Part shown: piece by piece, positions 13,152 through 24,000 of the stretch
Layout of the letters: the number at the start of each line of letters is the position of its first letter
How positions within the stretch are numbered: position 1 is the first letter of the stretch
Position numbers and translations under genes: made by a program
NCBI RefSeq assembly: GCF_036370855.1
Contig: NW_026991398.1
Span: forward strand, 2,294,001 to 2,358,000
Source: Dromaius novaehollandiae
Taxonomy: Eukaryota > Chordata > Aves > Casuariiformes > Dromaiidae
Length of the DNA stretch: 64,000 nucleotides
Reading direction: 5' to 3'
Notes under the pieces: generated by a model
What the model was told of the DNA's origin: nothing
The model's database searches: none
What the model saw: the letters and a program-made list of their open reading frames with translations, nothing else

Positions 13152-14082
13152 TCATGAAGCTCGTGGGTTTCCTGCCCTCTTAGGCATCACCAGGCCCTTG
13201 TGCAAAGCATTTCTCAAGGCCTCTTTCATTTGTTCATTCCTTAGGCTGAATATGAATGGGTTTAAAAGAGGTGTCACAATACTGGAGAACACAGAGAGTA
13301 TTTTGTTGACATGCAGAGAGGTCACCTGGGAAGGCCTGGCATAGACAAAGATGCCAAAACCTAAGGAAACAACAGTGAAATGAGAAGCACAAGTCGCAAA
13401 TGCCTCCTGCCTGTCCTGAGTTGATGGGATCCAGAATATGGTAGAAATAATGTAGGCATAGGAGACCACAGTCGATGCCAAAAAGCCAAGGAGCAAGACC
13501 AGGACACCACAGAATCAATCAACTCAATAAGCTGGATGTCAGCACAAGCAAGGTGTAATAAAGGCACACTGTCACAGAAGTAGTAATCGATTACATTGGG
13601 ACCACAGTACGGCAACGGGGCTTTCAGAACCAGAGATGACAGAATCATGACAAAGCCACCCACCCAGGAGCCCCAAACAAGTTGACTGCATACCTTGCTT
13701 GTCATGATGCTGGGATACCTCAGTGGGTTACATATTGCCACATACTGGTCATAGGACAGAACAGCAAAGACGATGAAGCCAGTTGTGCCCATAAGGAAAT
13801 AGAAGTAGAGCTGGCTAAAGCAGCCAGCAAAGGAAACGACCTTCTTCTCTGACAGGAAGTTTGCCAGCATTTTAGGGACCACAGAGGAAGTCATGGAGAT
13901 CTCAGTGAAAGACAGGTTACTGAGGAAGTAATACAGTGGCAATCAGTGTATACCAGGACAATGATAAGAGCGTTTTCCAAGACAGTCCCTAAATAAATAA
14001 GCAGGAAGAAGAGGAGCTCCACCTCATGGTTGTTAGGAAATCCCACTAGGATGAACTCTGTCACAGATGTCACATTCTCCAT
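13152..14082 (-). pseudogene. OR6-like olfactory receptor pseudogene
   Basis: A minus-strand class II olfactory receptor nearest in motif pattern to OR6-type receptors: ENVTSVTEFILVGFP at the N-terminus, FYFLMGTT in TM3, CGPNVIDYYFCD in extracellular loop 2 and IPSTQDRQEAFATCASHF before TM6. The ATG is at 14,080-14,082. The gene is broken at least twice. A deletion of about 13 bp near 13,945 removes the loop before PMYFF and shifts the frame. A 1-bp loss near 13,510, in TM5, shifts it again. The G-protein contact motif DRY reads DQY (SYDQYVAIC), a loss of the key arginine that fits relaxed selection. The C-terminal NPFIFSLRNEQMKEALR block is intact to the stop at 13,152. It lies head-to-head with the intact receptor at 16,476, with about 2.4 kb between their starts. 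Confidence 0.9.
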
Positions 14083-16455
14083 CTCTGTGCATTCTCTGTC
14101 ATGGGAAAGAACAACAGAGTAATGTAGAGTGTTGAATATTTTCTCAGGTGACATCTAGTAAGTTTTGGACATCCTGATTTTTAAAGAGAAGTCAAGTCCC
14201 TACACAGAGGTATTCAGGGTCAAGTTCATCACACCTAACTTGGACATCTGCACCTTCTGAGTTAGTCATCTACTACCATTTTTTGAGGCTGCCTAGCCCT
14301 CCACAACTATAGAAGGGTCCTGGAGTGACCAGTTCAGCCTAAGACATCTGTCTTTTCAACTGAGATTCATCATGCCTGACTTAAGGTGCTTGATTTAGTT
14401 GCTCATAATTAGGCATCCAGTACCATTTGAGATGTCTCAGACATCCCCACAAAGCTAAAGTCTTAGATAACTGGAGGTCCCAATGTGCCAGCAACTGAAT
14501 GGAGCCTGCAGGTGCCCACCTACAGGGTACAATCAGTAGTGCCTAAAGGGCCATTCATCTGTTCTTGTCCAAAAATATATCTTGTCGAAAAAATACAGGC
14601 CTACTTTGGTCTGTTTTGGCAATAACCTTTCTAGAGATGGAATATATCCCATGCCAGCTCCCTGTCTAATCAAATAGGAGAGGAAGCCATCCCTAAAAGG
14701 TGATTCAGACCATTGCAGTCTGCCTCTCTCCATTGACAGCTGAGGAATGGAAGTTGACAACCTTTGTGAAACAGCTGTCACAGTTTGGTGCCACCAATCT
14801 TTGCCATTGCTCTTTCCTTAATAAACAGAGGTGACATAGGTAGGTCTTTATTGCAAAGCTGCCTCAATTTCTCTGTAACCGTCATTCAAAATTACCATCA
14901 AATCATAACACAAGAGAGACTACAGTGATATTGCTGTAGGTGACTGGGCTTGAGCTTTTGCTCAAACAATTACAGCCAGCGGCTAAATTTCAGCAGATCT
15001 TCCAGATGGACCCAGTGCAGAGATCCCCCTATGGCAGACTAGAGGCAGAGAGCAAGACAGAGCATTTGGGATCTAGGACTAACCTGAGCCCCAAGTTAAA
15101 ATGCCAGTGCAATCATGGAGTATTGCCCACTACTGGGCTTCCCATTTTGCTCCCTGTATAAAAACCACATGCTATGCTCTGAGACGGGGTCTAGGGGGAC
15201 AACACAGTTTGTGGAGAACCTCTGTTTCACTGCTTAAAACCCATCATCCCCTCCTCCCACCCTTGCATTTTTGAGGCATCCTATTTATGGAGGCATCTGC
15301 TCCTTTCCTTTATATGTCTAAAACCAAATGCAAAGGTGGAGGGAAAAACGTCAGTATTTATTGCCTGTATTTTCCTTGGGCTTCCTTCTGTTAGACATGT
15401 TCTTTTGTCTGAAAAGGAAATTAGCTACTAAATAAATTAGGAGATTTGAGATTGAAATAGGGAGTTTCATCTACTTCATTGGAAGTGTCTGTGAGCAGCT
15501 GGAGTCCGTACTCATTTTCCCTTGGCTCCCTATATAGTCAATGGAGATGAAGAGAGAGCTCTAGAGGTTGGGTCCTCCCAGACTATAACCAGCACGTGAA
15601 AGAAGTGTTACCAGTCTCTTCCAGACACTCTTCTCTCTCTGCCCTGACAATATGGGAGTACGCTAACTTGCTCAAACTGAAGCGCCCAACTTTTAGACAC
15701 CTAAAATGTAACCCTGCTTCACGTTTTTTTTTGTTCCAGATGCTTCCTGTTTCAAATAACCAGAAGGACAGCCTTTAGGTTTTTCGCATGAGATGATTCC
15801 CTCCTCCCCTAGAGGGAAAGCCACTTCCAATGACTGAAGGGAACTGTCATGAATTTCACTATTTAGAGTATTAAAGAAGGCAAGCTATGCTTGTTCCCTA
15901 TTTCCTCCCCTTTTCCGGAGAAAGAAGATGTGGAAGAAAGCAGGGGATTACAAAAGAGATACTCGATATTGGCTTGTTTGGAAATCAACAGCCGCCCAGA
16001 TGTTCTGAATCAAAAAAGGCAAGTACCGAAAAGTAGAAGGGATAACTTTCAAAATGCATATATAAAGGGATGGTCTGGCATGTGCAGATAACAGTAAGCA
16101 TTTTTGCTGGGACATTAGTTTGGCTTTTGAAAGACAGATGTGATGGATGTTTGCAATAAGTCAGAGTGAACTGGTAATTTCCAAGGCATGGCATGAAATA
16201 GTTCACAATCTCTTTAAAATATTGTGCTCTTGGGAAAGAATCCTTTGTGAGAGTTTGGAAAAGGTAGAAAGAAGACAGTAAAATCTCTGAGGACTGTAAA
16301 TGTGAAATGGAGAAATCAGGGTGCGATGAATGGTTGAGAGGAATATTCTGTCTGTGTTACATAGGAAGCAAGCAAGGGAGCAAAGAAGGAAGGATACACC
16401 CTCCTGTGCAGACTGTGAAATTCTCACACTTGTTTCTTCCTGCTCCTCTCTCAGC
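14083..16455. promoter_or_regulatory. shared intergenic region between two divergent OR6-like genes
   Basis: This 2.4-kb gap separates two divergent receptor starts, so both promoters may lie here. No coding sequence is recognised. A TATA-like TATAAAAA lies at 15,157-15,164 on the + strand, about 1.3 kb before the right-hand receptor. It could serve a non-coding first exon, but nothing else supports it and it could belong to a decayed repeat. Confidence 0.25.
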
Positions 16456-16457
16456 AG
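16456..16457 (+). other. predicted splice acceptor before the OR6-like gene
   Basis: A pyrimidine-rich run (about 16,428-16,454) ends in CAG at 16,457, 18 bases before the ATG at 16,476. This fits the single-coding-exon layout of olfactory receptors with upstream non-coding exons. Confidence 0.5.
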
Positions 16458-16475
16458 GATGTACTGAAATTGGGC

Positions 16476-17429
16476 ATGGGACCAGGAAATGAAACTGTAG
16501 TTGCTGAGTTCATCCTAGAGGGTTTCTCAGGGCTTGATCAAAGACTACAGCTGTTTCTCTCCCTGCTCCTTCTACTCATATACCTGACAACTGTGATAGG
16601 GAACACAACGATCATTTTCCTCGTGTATGTGGATCACCGCCTGCAACCCCCCATGTACTTTTTCATCAGCAATCTGGCATTCCTGGAAATCTGGTTTACA
16701 TCCTCCACAACTATCAAACTGTTGGTGATTCTGAGCTGTGGTAGGAGGACAATCTCATTAAGCAGCTGCTTTGCCCAATCCTATTTCTATTTTTCCCTGG
16801 GTGGTACAGAGTTCACTCTCCTTGTTGTCATGTCCTTTGACCGCTACGTTGCCATCTGCCAACCTTTGCATTATGCTGCTGTCGTGAAGCGGCAGCTCTG
16901 CACCCACCTCGTTGTTGCTGCTTGGGTCATAGGCTTCACATTCTCGAGTTACCGCCTGGTCCTGCTCTCAAAGCTGACGTTCTGTGGCCCAAACAAGATC
17001 CACCATTTTTTTTGTGACAACTCTCCCTTGTTCAAACTGTCCTGCTCTGACACCAGCCTGCTTTGGAAAGTAGACTCTCTTTTCATATCATTCGTAGTGC
17101 TGGGTTCCTTATGTTTAATCCTGGTGTCCTACATGTGCATCTTCCATTGTATTCTGCACATGCCATCAGCATCTGGGAGGAAGAAAGCTTTTGCTACATG
17201 TTCTTCCCATCTCATCACTTTAGCCATCGTATATGGAAGCTGCATTTTTCTCTATGCACGACCCTCAGAAGATGTTTCCTTGGAGACCAGTGGAACTGTA
17301 GCTTTGCTGAACACTGTCCTGTACCCATTCTTAAACCCCTTCATCTACAGTCTCAGAAACAAGACTGTGAAACTGGCCCTGAAGAAAGCCATTGGCCGTG
17401 CAAAGGTTCGACTTTTCCCCCAGTCATGA
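16476..17429 (+). CDS. olfactory receptor, OR6-like, intact
   Basis: An intact 317-residue class II olfactory receptor, a seven-helix odorant GPCR expected to couple to the olfactory G protein. The ATG at 16,476 gives MGPGNETVV with an NET glycosylation site. The frame extends two codons further upstream only through a TTG, so that start was rejected. Family landmarks appear in order: PPMYFFISNLAFLEIW (TM2), SFDRYVAICQPLHY after TM3 with DRY intact, CGPNKIHHFFCDNSPLFKLSCSD in extracellular loop 2 (paired cysteines), KKAFATCSSHL before TM6 and LNPFIYSLRN in TM7. Length is normal for the family. OR6 is the best fit from motif pattern; OR10 or OR11 types cannot be excluded without a tree. Its divergent neighbour is a decayed relative. 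Confidence 0.95.
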   Translation: MGPGNETVVAEFILEGFSGLDQRLQLFLSLLLLLIYLTTVIGNTTIIFLVYVDHRLQPPMYFFISNLAFLEIWFTSSTTIKLLVILSCGRRTISLSSCFAQSYFYFSLGGTEFTLLVVMSFDRYVAICQPLHYAAVVKRQLCTHLVVAAWVIGFTFSSYRLVLLSKLTFCGPNKIHHFFCDNSPLFKLSCSDTSLLWKVDSLFISFVVLGSLCLILVSYMCIFHCILHMPSASGRKKAFATCSSHLITLAIVYGSCIFLYARPSEDVSLETSGTVALLNTVLYPFLNPFIYSLRNKTVKLALKKAIGRAKVRLFPQS

Positions 17430-17749
17430 TGTTTCTCGAGATAGCAATTTTAATTATGTGTCATATAAAATACCACACACATATGTATGTAGCTACTAAA
17501 TACAGGTGCCTCAGACTAAATACAGGTGCCTCAGGAGATTTATTTTCACACTGGATTGTAGTAGTGAAAGGAAGAAATGTGAATTGTGTGTCTTGGTTAG
17601 AGAGGGTTATTATAAACAGAATCTTAAACATATTAATAGAATGTTGGAAACACACTTCTTAGGACTGGGGCATAGACTGCCAGTGGGTGCTGACACAAGG
17701 AAGCTTTCATAAGTTATCTCAGGAAATTTAGCTGAAAACTCTGGGGACA
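17430..17749. repeat. receptor 3' flank with a short 20-bp tandem duplication
   Basis: No gene is seen. Two adjacent copies of ACTAAATACAGGTGCCTCAG lie at about 17,496-17,535. The rest is unremarkable AT-rich 3' flank. Confidence 0.5.
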
Positions 17750-18495
17750 ATGTCCCAGGACTGTTGAGAAAAGCTCAAAACACCTTCTCTCCCTGAATAA
17801 CAGAAGATGCTAAGCACAAAAATTAAGCTCCAGGCTGGGTCCTTCTGCACTGCAGTGAAGGATGTGGTGGCCCTGGTCTACCCACCCAGGCCCACAGCTC
17901 CACCGGCAATGTGCAGTTAGGGTATGCAGGCAGACAACTAGGCTCTGGCTCGAGGTTGAGCTAACTGACTAAATTGTCTACTACATATGTGCTTGAGTAC
18001 ATACGTAGTAAAACTGGGACCAATGAGGAAAAAACTACTTAGAGATGGACTGTTTATTGCAAAGGGGATAAAGCTGGCGAAAGGGAGGGATCAGTTGGAT
18101 CATGGAAGAAAAAGCACGGGAAAATGGAGGGAGAGGGAATAAAAGGGGCCAGTTTTGTGTAAGCAAGCTGCTGGCAAGTACATTTGCCTGGCCAAGCTGT
18201 GTGCCTGGTCACTGCAGTCTGCCTTAGCGTCATATTAAATCCTATTCCTAGCTACTTTCTGGGTGAGCAATCTCTGTTCTGTGTGAGTACATGTGTGGAA
18301 GGCTTGCAGCCCTCAAGGCAGCCAGCTGCCAGAGACACCCATGCAAGGGTGCCTGTGAGGTCTCCTGCAAGCTTGGAGTCTCATTAGCCGGTGAGCAAAA
18401 ACAGGACCAGGCCATTTGCATGGTTCATGTTTATGAGCGCTGCTCGTGTCTCTGTGGTGCCTGTAAAGGTACTGTGCCCTGGCTGAACTGATTTT
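17750..18495 (+). mobile_element. LTR-like block, retroviral fossil (tentative)
   Basis: The + strand shows an LTR-like order: a TATA-like AATAAAAGG near 18,138, an ATTAAA polyadenylation-like signal near 18,233, then DNA ending before TTTGGTGGCCCACC at about 18,494-18,508. That last run resembles a primer-binding site of the TGG type. The left edge cannot be fixed; 17,750 is a guess. No coding part of a retrovirus is recognised after it, so it would be a lone LTR or a much decayed remnant. Confidence 0.3.
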
Positions 18496-18515
18496 TTGGT
18501 GGCCCACCATGTCCG

Positions 18516-18549
<34 letters not shown>

Positions 18550-21500
18550 CTACTGGAAGCACATGTGCAGCCTCACTGCTGGCAGGACCAGGGAGCAGAG
18601 AACCGCAGCAGTCTCCCATCCAGTGGACCAGGGAGGAGGAATCCCCCAGATCCAAAAGTCCACCAGGTTCAGCATCCTTTAACAGTGCAGGCCTTGGAGG
18701 TGCTGCACCTGCTTGATCTTGATGTCAAGGTCCCTCTTCTCCATTACTTTGTGATCCCCAAAGGGGACAGAGATGACTATAGGCTTAAGCTTTGGGGTTG
18801 CAGCATGAAGGACAGCTTTGGCACACATCTTTCTGTTTCCTCACTATTAATTTAAGCAATAAGAACACAAAGATTTTATAAGTGTTTGGGTCAGTGATCC
18901 CCTAGAGTCAAAGGGAGATTTTTTTGTCGTTGTTGTTGATCAGACTTATCATCTGCCAACCTTTATTGTAAAAGTGGCTGGGTTTGGACAGGCAGTGCCA
19001 TATGAACTACCCTCCATTTAAAACTATCTAAGGAAAGTAGCACTACTTAGTCAATCTAAATAGCAGGGGCAATGATCACTGTTTTGCTGGTGGTCCATGA
19101 GCAGGACAGTCGTGGTGAGCAAAACTTCATTGTCTGAGGATCTGCTGCACATTACTATACCCATCTTCATCATATCCACGGGTTAAAAAAAAAAAAAAGC
19201 TGGGGGATTTTTAAACTAAATACCTATTGCAAATATCTCAAGACCTGTTTTCTCCTTTTACACAATGGATATTACTCTTGTATTAAGAATGGCAGGAAAG
19301 TATTTGGGTGGAGAAATTCTTTTGAGCTCTGTCAAACATTGCACAAACATCTCCATAGCTACATTATTGCCATTTCTGCCTGCTGCAAAACTGTGCAGAT
19401 AGCATAGGCACAAGAACAAGGTGTCCTAACTGCAAGCTTATATGTAGGTCTGGGCCAACACAAGGCCGTGGCTATTAGTCTTTAAATGGTTTGTCTATGA
19501 TTTTGTGAGAGAAGTGCACAGTCTACATGGAAAAGCATCTCAAATGTAAAAGCTGGGAATGCAGTTTGTGTCATGAAAAGATCTTGAATGTCAGCCAGCA
19601 TCAGCGTTTCATGCCTGTGGTCAAACTCCCAGAAACAGGGAAGGGCTGTATTTTCTATGGTATGTAACAAATACAGGAAACTGGAAGAAATGTCTGAAAT
19701 CAGATTTCTTTCCTGGAGTTAGCACTGGAAGTAGCGTGGGATGAAGAAGGAGTAGAAAGGAAACCTCAGTGAGAATGGGAATTAAAAAGGGTTATGAGTC
19801 TCATGGACTTTCTGTGGCTGTTTATGAACACAAAGTTTCAGGGCTAAACCTCCCTAGCAGATAATGCCAAAGGCTGTGGTGGCCCCTTTGTTGTTAGTCT
19901 GCTTCTGAATAAATAACTAAATGAATAAATAAGGACCTAACACTAATCACCCAGGGTGTCATAGGCATAGAAATCCCCAGCCTGAGTACGCTTCATAGAC
20001 TTCTTAAACTTTTCACCCATGAAACCAAGAAGCCTTCCCTAAGCATTGGGATTTGAGAGTTGCAAAGGCTACTTTCTCCATTTTGTTAAACACTGCTGAA
20101 AATCCAAGTGATGTAGGCCCTCCTCCATAAGCTGTGTATCATGGAGTAGACAGCTGGCTGCCCAAGGGGAAAAAAGCAATTGCTGGCATGACAGCAAGTG
20201 AATGAGGGGAAGATCTCTGACGTGCAAAAAACACTGCGCTACTATAGCCAACAAGATGTGAAAATCTTGAGGGAAGCTTGCTGGTGGGCAAATGGGGACT
20301 AAAATGTAGCTACAAGTTTGGCCGCGTATGTTTCAGTGAGGAAGAAAGAGAGGTCACTGCTATCTGGTTGTGAAGGCTTGGAGTCTGGAAGGCTTAGCAA
20401 GGTCTCAGAGCACTTCCTCTGCCATGTTGTCCAGTTCTGAGGGAATGATTCTTCACGTACACAGGTCTGTAGCCAGTCTCCAGCAAGCTCCTTCAAAACA
20501 CGACTCTGCTTATGGCCTTGGAGAGAGCCACACACCTACTTTTTATACATTGCTGCACTGATGGCTGTGACAGAAACTGTGCCAAAAGCTTTGCCCCAGC
20601 CCAAGTGCACAGCATTTTGAGTAACAGCATTGCTGTCTGCACTCAACCACTCCTTGTCATGGGGAGCTGGTGCACATGCTTGAGGGAGCTCTCTCAGCAC
20701 AGCGCTCACAGCCTTCATGCAGATGAATTCTGCAGAGAAAGATGTATTTGAGGGTGTGTGTGGGGAAATGGAGATAGAAGTCCAGGACTTACATCTTCTG
20801 TGAAGCCATGGGGGATTTGTAGCTCATTGCAGTGCTGGTTATTTTGGTCTCCTGTAGAAGTCTTTGGCAGTTGTCTCCATCTGCAGGGGGATATATGTGA
20901 CTGAAGATAATGTTTCTCCCAATGACCTTCATCCTGGTGATAGGTATATTCTCTCTTGACCATGGCACTCAAACTCTCTGCTGATGATTGCCCTTTTGGC
21001 ATCTGTATATGCCAAGGTTTCAAAGCTGTACTCTTGCAGGATGCCAGATAAGCTGGAGTGAATAATTCTGGTGGCCAGCACAATCGTCTCAGGAGGGATT
21101 AACTTGTTCTGTTAGAGGCTGTAGGTCTTGATTTTGGGGTGCTGAGAACTCACTTCACATCGAAACAGCTCAACATGCAGTCATTTCAGAAGTCCTTGCT
21201 TCAGTGACCCAGCCACAGAAATCTTGGGATGCTGGGAACAGCATACTTATTATTCCGTTGCCTTCTTCTTTTAAAACTGTGTTAGGAAAAACAATGCTCA
21301 GGGGCTGTGAAGGCCTCAGCACTGTTTTGCAGGTTGGCCAAGGCTTGTCATATTCCTTGTATGTTAATGTTTGCAGGTGCAAGGCCATGAGAACAACGGA
21401 AAAATACATGCGAAGAAAAAAATGCTGCCATGGAGTCTCTGGAAAACACTGTCTCAGTGGCTTCAGTGAAAGGGTACAGAGTTACAAAAAGCAGGCCCCT

Positions 21501-21625
21501 AACATCACCATGATTGACCACAGCGCTGCAAAGAAAGCTGAATTTATCTCAACACAATGGGGACTGGAGGGTGACCCTGATTTTAGATAAATGCCTATAT
21601 CAGTTGAGTAGATTAACTGGCTATA
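18496..21625. other. no gene recognised; holds a TG microsatellite
   Basis: A (TG)n run of about 28 bases lies at 18,520-18,548. The rest, about 3 kb, has only short overlapping open frames. The longest, a minus frame of 122 codons at 20,715-21,083, has no domain I recognise. Confidence 0.4.
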
Positions 21626-22528
21626 TGTGACCACAAGGCAGGAAAGGGAGGGTTGGATACCAGCGCAGAGAGACACTCAAGGTTTGTGAGGGGTTAAACA
21701 GAGGCGCTTTAATGAAGGACTTGCACTCCAAACTGTGCAGGGAGCCCCGAGAACCGCATGGAGGGGTCACTGATTGGAGGCTGCTGGATGCCAAGGTTGG
21801 ACGCCCAGGCGGCACTCACATTGTCTATCCTAAGGGCCCCTTTTAGCTACTAGAACTATTTCCTTATATTGACTGTGCTAGGCTTGAGTAGCTACTGGCT
21901 GCGAAGCAGCAAGACATTGTTGATAAAACAGAATGTGCATGTCCAGCCTTGATGGGTTTCGGTCAGTGTGTAGAGAGCACACGCTGGGGCTGCAATCATG
22001 TGCTCTGCCAGTCCCCTGACTCCTCACCAGGTCTTCTACAGGTGTTCTTGCTACATTCCACCCCATGACTGACAGAGAGGTAGTACTGGGGCCACCAGTG
22101 TGCAGACACGGTTCGGACATGCCTTTCAGGCATTGGCTTAACTAACAGTTAAAGTATACAAGCAAGTAAATTATTGTAAATATATAGTAAATTATAACAT
22201 ATATGCATGCAAAACCAATCCACCCAGAAGACCAGGAGTGTATTGTGTTTTTCCCATAGTCCTAAATTCAACAGCCATGATGACAGTGACTGCCAGGGGT
22301 TGTCCCATGCTGATTCTTTGGATTTTACATCATGTCGTATTTGAAGTAGGCTCATTATCTTGTGGACGTCAGGTCTGACCCGCTTACTGCAGTTTCTTCA
22401 GTGCCACAGCTACTGTCAGTGTACAGGGCTGGGATGGAGAGCAGCAACACTGTGCCTCTGCTCAGCATATTCATTAGGTCACGGTTCTCCAGGTGAGAGC
22501 CTCCTAGGCAGACTATAGACTAGGACAC
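21626..22528 (-). repeat. probable 3' LTR of the ERV-L-like fossil
   Basis: On the minus strand it begins TGTCCTAG directly after the polypurine tract and probably ends near TGGTCACA, giving TG...CA ends and about 0.9 kb. An ATTAAA signal near 21,710 followed by a pyrimidine-rich U5-like segment fits the R-U5 part. The lower edge is less sure than the upper one. Confidence 0.55.
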
Positions 22529-22541
22529 TCTCCCCTTTGAT
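22529..22541 (-). other. polypurine tract of the ERV-L-like fossil
   Basis: On the minus strand it reads TCAAAGGGGAGAG and abuts the TG of the LTR, the expected plus-strand primer position. Confidence 0.65.
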
Positions 22542-22629
22542 TAGTACCAGGTGGGTATCCCCTGCTCTTCAGCAATAATTTCCCCTTCCAACTGTTTGGG
22601 TTTAGTCACATCATGCACCCACACAGCAC

Positions 22630-22915
22630 GCCCTGTAGACTCAAAACCGCCTAGTTGCTGGGTGGGCCTCAGGGAATCTACTTCCCAGATAGTGGGGACA
22701 CCTATCCGGTCACATATCAGCTGGGCTATTTGGTTGCTATGTATATACATCACAGGGGTTGGGATCTGGTGTAATGGATCACAACTTTCACCTCCTCAAG
22801 ATAGTTTGAGTCAATGACTCCTGCAATGATGTCTACTCCCCAGAGAGCTAAACTAGTACAGGGCACCATGCAACCATAATACCCTTGAGGTATGGCGATG
22901 GCCAGCCCCATACTC
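22630..22915 (-). pseudogene. dUTPase-like domain of the ERV-L fossil
   Basis: dUTPase landmarks are visible in order on the minus strand: a GVIDSNY-type motif, an EVKVV strand, an IAQLI motif and a late GGFESTG block resembling the glycine-rich P-loop-like motif V. In ERV-L elements dUTPase lies after integrase in pol, as here. The region is broken and a fossil. Confidence 0.7.
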
Positions 22916-23159
22916 ACAAGATGATGGCTATCTGGATGTGTGGCCATCACAGATCCAACCCTGCACTCTTGGGCCTGGTTCACATGGGGAAGCAGGCTTG
23001 GCAGTGCAGTCATTGCACTCTAAGCACACGCGGCCGGTCGATGGAGTCCCCTTTGAAACGAGCTTATGGGGTAGAGCCATGCAGTGGGCAGTCACTGAGG
23101 CAGGCATTGGCCTGACGAATGTCTTTACTCCAACCTGTGAGGGTACCAGTAGGAGATAA

Positions 23160-23700
23160 TTCACACAGCTGCTCTTTGAGCAGTCAATTCATGTGTTCTG
23201 TCAATCCCACCCCTTGCGGATGGTAAGCTGTGATAAATCCAGGTTAGTCCTCGCTCTCCAGCCCAATTCCAAATGCCACTCCCTGTAAAATGAGTGCCCT
23301 GATCACTCTGGATTTCCACCAAGGAACTATAAAACTCAGCCAAGTCTTCTAATGCCTTAATGATGTGAGCCTGGGTAGCTGTGGCACAAGACTGGGTGTA
23401 CAATAGACCAGAGCAGGAATCTACGGTGGTCAGGACATATCTGTGCCACTGGCTCTCCAGGAGGGATCCCATATCATCAATTTGCCACACCTGCCCAGGC
23501 TTTTGTCCTCTGCAAATATACAGCTTTTTGGTCTGCAACCGCCATGGAGCTAAGTGGGTACAACAAGGGCAATGCTGTCTTGTCCCTTTTTATGCCACGA
23601 TGGTGGTGTGAAGACCTCGAACCCTAGTCCATTGGGTGGCCCTATCTCCACCCAGATGGCCGCTTCTGTGGTGAATCCAATCTGCTAACCCTGGAGCAAT
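23160..23700 (-). pseudogene. integrase region of the ERV-L fossil
   Basis: The minus strand holds a His-His-Cys-Cys-type N-terminal region (SGHLGG, then a CPCC pair) followed by the catalytic core, with VWQID, YVLTTVDSCSGLLY and SDQGTHFTG. These match the retroviral integrase D-D-E core layout. The part above about 23,700 resembles the end of RNase H. The copy is broken. Confidence 0.8.
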
Positions 23701-24000
23701 AATCACACTAACAGCCACCATAGCATCTACCTTGGCATCTCGGGAATTACGAGTTGCCTGGGTGTCCGCATGTCTTATGGCAATTCAACATTGGGTGCTG
23801 GTGATGGCAAAGGGCTTGAGGAGGTGGGGACAGATCCTGTGGGCCAACAACTGTTGCACAGCTGGTGTCAGCAACAGGACTTTGGTTTTTACGACCATGG
23901 GGCCCTCTTTGCTCAGAAGAGATAGGGTCAGCCTGAACAAGCAGGGCAGAAGCATCTTTGCTGACAGCCTGGCAAACTTGGTAAGGAGACGGTTACAGTG

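Larger units (their letters stand above)
21626..24000 (-). mobile_element. ERV-L-like endogenous retrovirus fossil, 3' half
   Basis: A minus-strand retroviral remnant, old and broken in several places. Reading down the minus strand it shows the end of the RNase H region, the integrase zinc-finger region and catalytic core, a dUTPase-like domain, a polypurine tract and a 3' LTR. Integrase followed by dUTPase is the order typical of the ERV-L (spumavirus-related, class III) group, which supports the family call. No gag, envelope or 5' LTR was recognised. The upper edge near 24,000 is approximate. It lies alone in the interval between the OR6-like and OR14 genes. Confidence 0.75.

Noticed and set aside
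15157-15164. TATA box as a firm promoter for the OR6-like gene
   Set aside because: A lone TATAAAAA 1.3 kb upstream in AT-rich DNA is weak evidence; kept only as a low-confidence note.
16470-16475. Two-codon extension of the OR6-like gene
   Set aside because: The first codon is TTG; the ATG at 16,476 matches the family start.
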